Shown in pieces: positions 61,023-64,000 of a DNA stretch of 64,000 nt (position 1 is the stretch's first letter; each line of letters starts with the position of its first letter). Position numbers and translations under genes: made by a program. The notes under the pieces are model-generated. The model was not told where the DNA came from. It made no database searches and saw nothing but the letters and a program-made list of their open reading frames with translations. The DNA is taken from assembly GCA_022495995.1 (NCBI GenBank), contig JAFEMH010002456.1, positions 124,001 to 188,000 on the forward strand. Reading direction: 5' to 3'. Source of the stretch: Adenophora triphylla var. japonica. Its lineage: Eukaryota; Streptophyta; Magnoliopsida; Asterales; Campanulaceae.

Positions 61023-62513
61023 TGTTGGGTATGCATGTTTTAACCCTCCTATATTTGTATTAGATTTGATTGATACCATAACCTCCGTCTATTTTAAGGA
61101 CTTTAGGACCCTATGTAATGAAGCTTAGACTTCAATTTTTTAGTTAAGTCCATTTTATAGATTAGGGCTCAAGACCGGCACAAGACTCATTGGAATTGAG
61201 AGTTGCGGCCGTAAGTTTCAAACCGCTTCTTTGGAACCGCCCTAGCAAAACCGCCCTTAGCATTTGCTTGGTGAAATCCTTTGTTTGAAACTACTCTTGA
61301 ACTACTCAAGTGCAACCGCCCTATGATGAACCGCACCTTGCAGCTCATTATCAACCGCACTTTGCAACCTCACTGGAGTTACCAACCGCACTTGTCAAAC
61401 CGCCCGTACTCCGTAACCGCCCCCAATGATTGAGACTTGAAGTGAACCGCTCTTTGACTTTGTGATCCACATCAAGCAATATCCAATGTCAACCACCTTA
61501 TCTTGTCACGTGATTCAAAGTCAAAGAAGATCTCGCAAGGATCTTGAAAAGGTGACAGGTGTCCAAACCTCATTGCTTGCAATGGAGCATTATCGCCTTT
61601 ATCTCGCAACTACCGTACTCAAAGGACAAAAGTGGTTGCCGTGGACCAATAAGAAAGCATCAAGTACCGTCCTTCAACAAAGTGTCCAACGGCTACATTT
61701 TGGATGCTTGGGTATATATACCCCCAATCTTCTCCATTTGAAGATTGCTTGAAAATTAGAAAAATTGCTGTGTTCATCAGAAGTTGAAGCTCTGCCCAGA
61801 AATTCTTAGTCCTTTGAATCTTCATCTTCATACTTCAAGAAATATTCCCCCCCTTAAATCAAGCCTTAACACATTCAAGAATCATTGTGCTCTACATCTC
61901 ACAGATTTAAAGAGCCTTGATCTTGTTCTCACACACTCACCTCATTTGTTCTAATCACATAGATTAAACACTTGAGATACACTGGTTATAGTTTTGGATT
62001 TGCTCTTCATAGAAAAGATTTTATTGTACTTTGTAATCTCTCAAATACTTAATATAAAATCTCTCTTAGAAATCCAAGACTAACCATCTTGGTAGTGGAC
62101 GTAGATCGTTTATCGATTGAACCACTCCAAATAGTGTGTTCTTACTTTCTGCATTTATATTTCTTGTGCTTACTAATTATTTATCTTTGTCTCTGTTTGA
62201 TCTTTATTTAGATATCCATTATTGTGAAATAGTGTTTGGAGTTAACATTGTCAAAACCTCACTTGTTTGTAAACCGCACGTACCAACTACTTCATTAAAA
62301 CCGCTTTACAAACCTCCTCTATCAAAACCGCTTTATAACTCTAAATATTCCGCTGTGCATTTTACACTATCACTTGCAGTCTATTATCAACTGCAAGAGG
62401 ATTTTGTAAGCAAGAGGTTTAGTTTTTCAAAGAGGGCGAAAAATTTTAAACAGCTATTCACCCCCCCCCCTCTAGCTGTATTTTCACCCTTGTTGCCACC
62501 TTTGGGACCAACA
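61023..62513 (+). repeat. 3' LTR of element D
   Basis: 1,491 bp, same ends as the 5' LTR. The frame that opens at 62136 and reads into the PMD exon is accidental: LTR sequence fused to the downstream half of the split exon. Confidence 0.95.
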
Positions 62514-63389
62514 GGACTTCACTGCGATGCGATGTATCTGGGGGAGAGGGTGACCCGTCAGCATGGCCCAGGGTCTCTTTCGATGGTGCCGGTGGATCCG
62601 CCTCTGCACATGCAACATCCTTTGTCGATGCCGATGGAGGAGTTGGAGCGGTATAGACAGGGCGTGTTCTATACCGAGTATGTTATAGCGGGTGCCGACT
62701 ATGACACTTTCTTGAGGATGAGGCTGAGGAGCCCACAGGTGCAGTACAGGGAGGGCGAGGGCCCTGGATATCCCCGAGACTTCCCGCTCACATGCGCTAG
62801 GCTGGCGTACGAGGGGCTGGACAGTTCGCGTAGGCGGCTGGTGATCCCGATCCCGGAGGATCCGAGACCTCAGTACAGAGCGGACCCCAACGCTTCAGTG
62901 AGTGCCTTTGATTTTCTGCATTTGATAGTAGCATTCTGCAAATGTTGCATCTGTACTTTCTGTTTGTCTCTTGACGACTTTCCTGGTTTGCAGGTGTCTG
63001 GCCGCACGTACAACCAGGCTATGAGACAGTTGGACGGGTGGGCCAACTACGCTAGGAGGCTTGTGGAGTTCCTGAGGTATAGTTCCCGGAGGAGTGTGGC
63101 TGTTCGTGAGCCGAGGCCGTCTAGGCCGAGAGGTTCGTCTGCTCCCACGGCTGGTGGAGCGGACTTTGCGCATGGATTTGGCCAGTTCGCGGGTGGAACG
63201 GCGGGGTTTGGAGCTCATCCTCCTTTGCACGCGGGGCACGAGCGGGGAGAGTCCTCGAGTTCGCAGGCGCAGAGGAGGCCTTTCGCGTATTCCCGCCTGG
63301 AGGAATTCAAAGATTTCTTGTTCTCGACGGATCCGGCTGCTGCGGAGCAGTGCATCGAGTGCTCGAATAACAAGCAGGACTCTGAGTAG

Positions 63390-63927
63390 TCCTCTTTTAT
63401 CGCTTTTTTAGACAAAATATATGTATTGTCCGGAACAATTTAACTTGTATTTGAAAAAAGGCGCCCTTGAGGCGGAACCTGTATTTTGCATATCTATTTA
63501 GTGATTACCTTCTTTTTATTTTCGCAAATAAGCAAGTAGGTTGATCAAAAAATAAATAAAATGAAACATGCATAAAAGATTGAACGGGTCAAAATTTATG
63601 CCTATATGCACTGATAATTAATTAATTGCATCAAGTTGCACGAGCCCTAGGCGGAAGGGATATTGACATCGCTGATTGAAACCATGGGAGCACGCAGATT
63701 CACAAAAAGCATGAACATGGCTTGGTTTGGAATTGTTTCCAATTTAAGAGCATCTGGCTGCATAGTTGACCAAGTCAACTGCAGAAAGAGTCCGGCCTGA
63801 CTGAGGATGAATTTCTAGAGTCTTTTAAATTGCAATTTCAGCTTTGCAATTTGTTAAGAACTGCGCATTTACCTTTGGTCCATTAGCTGAATTCTTTCAA
63901 ATTCCTAAGGTTTCCTTCACTTTTTCC
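63390..63927 (+). other. Spacer between PMD gene and next frame of element C
   Basis: Non-coding. It contains the repeat of the AGTCCGGCC(T)GACT hairpin phrase near 63788. The pattern (hairpin phrase followed 150 bp later by an ATG) resembles the start of the PMD gene at 46262-46427. Confidence 0.5.
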
Positions 63928-64000
63928 ATGGCTCCCTTTCCTAAGCTATCGTCTCGGATGCAAGAGCAATACTTGGAAAATTTCCAGTCGTGGGTACAGA
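63928..64000 (+). CDS. Start of an unknown frame of element C, cut by window end
   Basis: ATG in a good plant context (TTCCATGGC) opens a frame reading MAPFPKLSSRMQEQYLENF and still open at the window end. Not recognised; only 24 residues are visible. Its position suggests a second gene of element C, possibly gag. Confidence 0.4.
   Translation, partial: MAPFPKLSSRMQEQYLENFQSWVQ

Larger units (their letters stand above)
48320..62513 (+). mobile_element. Element D: Sirevirus-like copia
   Basis: 14,194 bp flanked by GGACT (48315-48319 and 62514-62518), inserted in exon 3 of the PMD gene. Order: 5' LTR, primer site, gag, protease, integrase, RT, RNase H, accessory gene, polypurine tract, 3' LTR. 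Long LTRs, a long gag with coiled coil and an additional gene after RNase H fit the Sirevirus group of Ty1/copia. All genes have frame breaks. AACCGC words run through LTRs, leader, genes and spacers on the sense strand. Confidence 0.95.
46427..63389 (+). pseudogene. Plant mobile domain (PMD) gene, four exons, split by D
   Basis: Exons 46427-46585, 47273-47971, 48066-48319 joined across element D to 62514 and on to 62897, and 62994-63389. All junctions have GT-AG ends in phase 0, giving about 628 codons. Exon 1 ends EFYPTRENHKFKGGIERQ. Exon 2 carries the PMD core (GLAGFISAVAAVAVMQRTRSMYVALNEYWWDTTHTFHF, written here as separate blocks: GLAGFISAV, YVALNEYWWDTTHTFHF, FAAITGLP) typical of MAIN/MAIL-like proteins and of PMD genes in transposons. 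One in-frame TGA (47330-47332) lies early in exon 2; otherwise frames are open. For exon 3 the acceptor TCTAG|TGC (48065) is used because the one 5 bp earlier reads into a stop. The tail (63100-63389) is Ser/Arg-rich. Nearby GGACT duplication shows D inserted in exon 3 at 48319. Confidence 0.75.
42310..64000 (+). mobile_element. Element C: LTR-type repeat carrying a PMD gene, split by D
   Basis: C begins TGAAATTAC inside element A and runs past the window end. Its first 2,166 bp (42310-44475) behave as an LTR, ending TTACA, and match copy 1 at 14767-16420. A leader full of minisatellites (44476-46426) follows, then a four-exon PMD gene (46427-63389 minus element D), then the start of another frame at 63928. 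Primer site and second LTR are not seen, so LTR-retrotransposon status is inference. Removing D leaves at least 7.5 kb of C. Confidence 0.6.

Noticed and set aside
62136..62513. N-terminal part of a 417-residue frame
   Set aside because: It is LTR sequence of element D that happens to be in frame with the downstream half of the PMD exon.

Overview
The window looks like nuclear DNA of a eudicot plant. It is AT-rich and has short GT-AG introns, many Stowaway-type MITEs, Ty1/copia elements with plant-type initiator-Met primer sites, and one clear plant gene, a D6PK-type AGC kinase. The species cannot be named from the sequence.

Layout. 1-5.6 kb is a graveyard of small elements: a cut copia LTR, an older copia remnant with LTR and broken gag, several MITEs, and a tandem TRIM. 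5.7-9.4 kb is the only apparently intact host gene, a D6PK-like kinase with a 5'UTR intron, upstream ORFs and one coding intron. 10.2-11.7 kb is a hAT-like element containing a Tourist-like and a Stowaway-like MITE. 12.2-13.7 kb and 18.9-22.0 kb hold two related, broken, intron-containing transposon-type genes with coiled-coil C-termini. 14.8-17.0 kb is a first copy (copy 1) of an LTR-like repeat that returns, larger, at 42.3 kb.

22.4-64 kb is a nest of four large elements. Copia A (from 22409) has its gag split at the zinc knuckle by element B (25924-39864, minus strand, TSD AAACT). The right LTR of B was hit by a double TRIM (37935-38973, TSD GTATG). A is cut off in its reverse transcriptase by element C (from 42310). 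C starts with an LTR-like leader full of minisatellites and carries a plant-mobile-domain (PMD) gene. Exon 3 of that gene is split by element D (48320-62513, plus strand, TSD GGACT). B and D are related Sirevirus-like copia elements. Their gag-pol frames are broken, and both have an extra gene between RNase H and the 3' LTR.

Most interesting points: (1) the leader of C and copy 1 are mosaics of minisatellites whose units are short perfect hairpins, with loops kept constant (ATG, AAAC, GAAA) while stem bases change in matched pairs; (2) the accessory gene of B and D has a tiny first exon and an intron at the same position in both, and in D a promoter-like TATA; (3) a strand-biased AACCGC/GACCGC motif runs along B and D; (4) a TRIM dimer made of two different LTR subtypes sits inside a single target-site duplication; (5) B and D have young-looking LTR pairs but heavily frameshifted genes. 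All domain assignments come from reading motifs; no database search was run.
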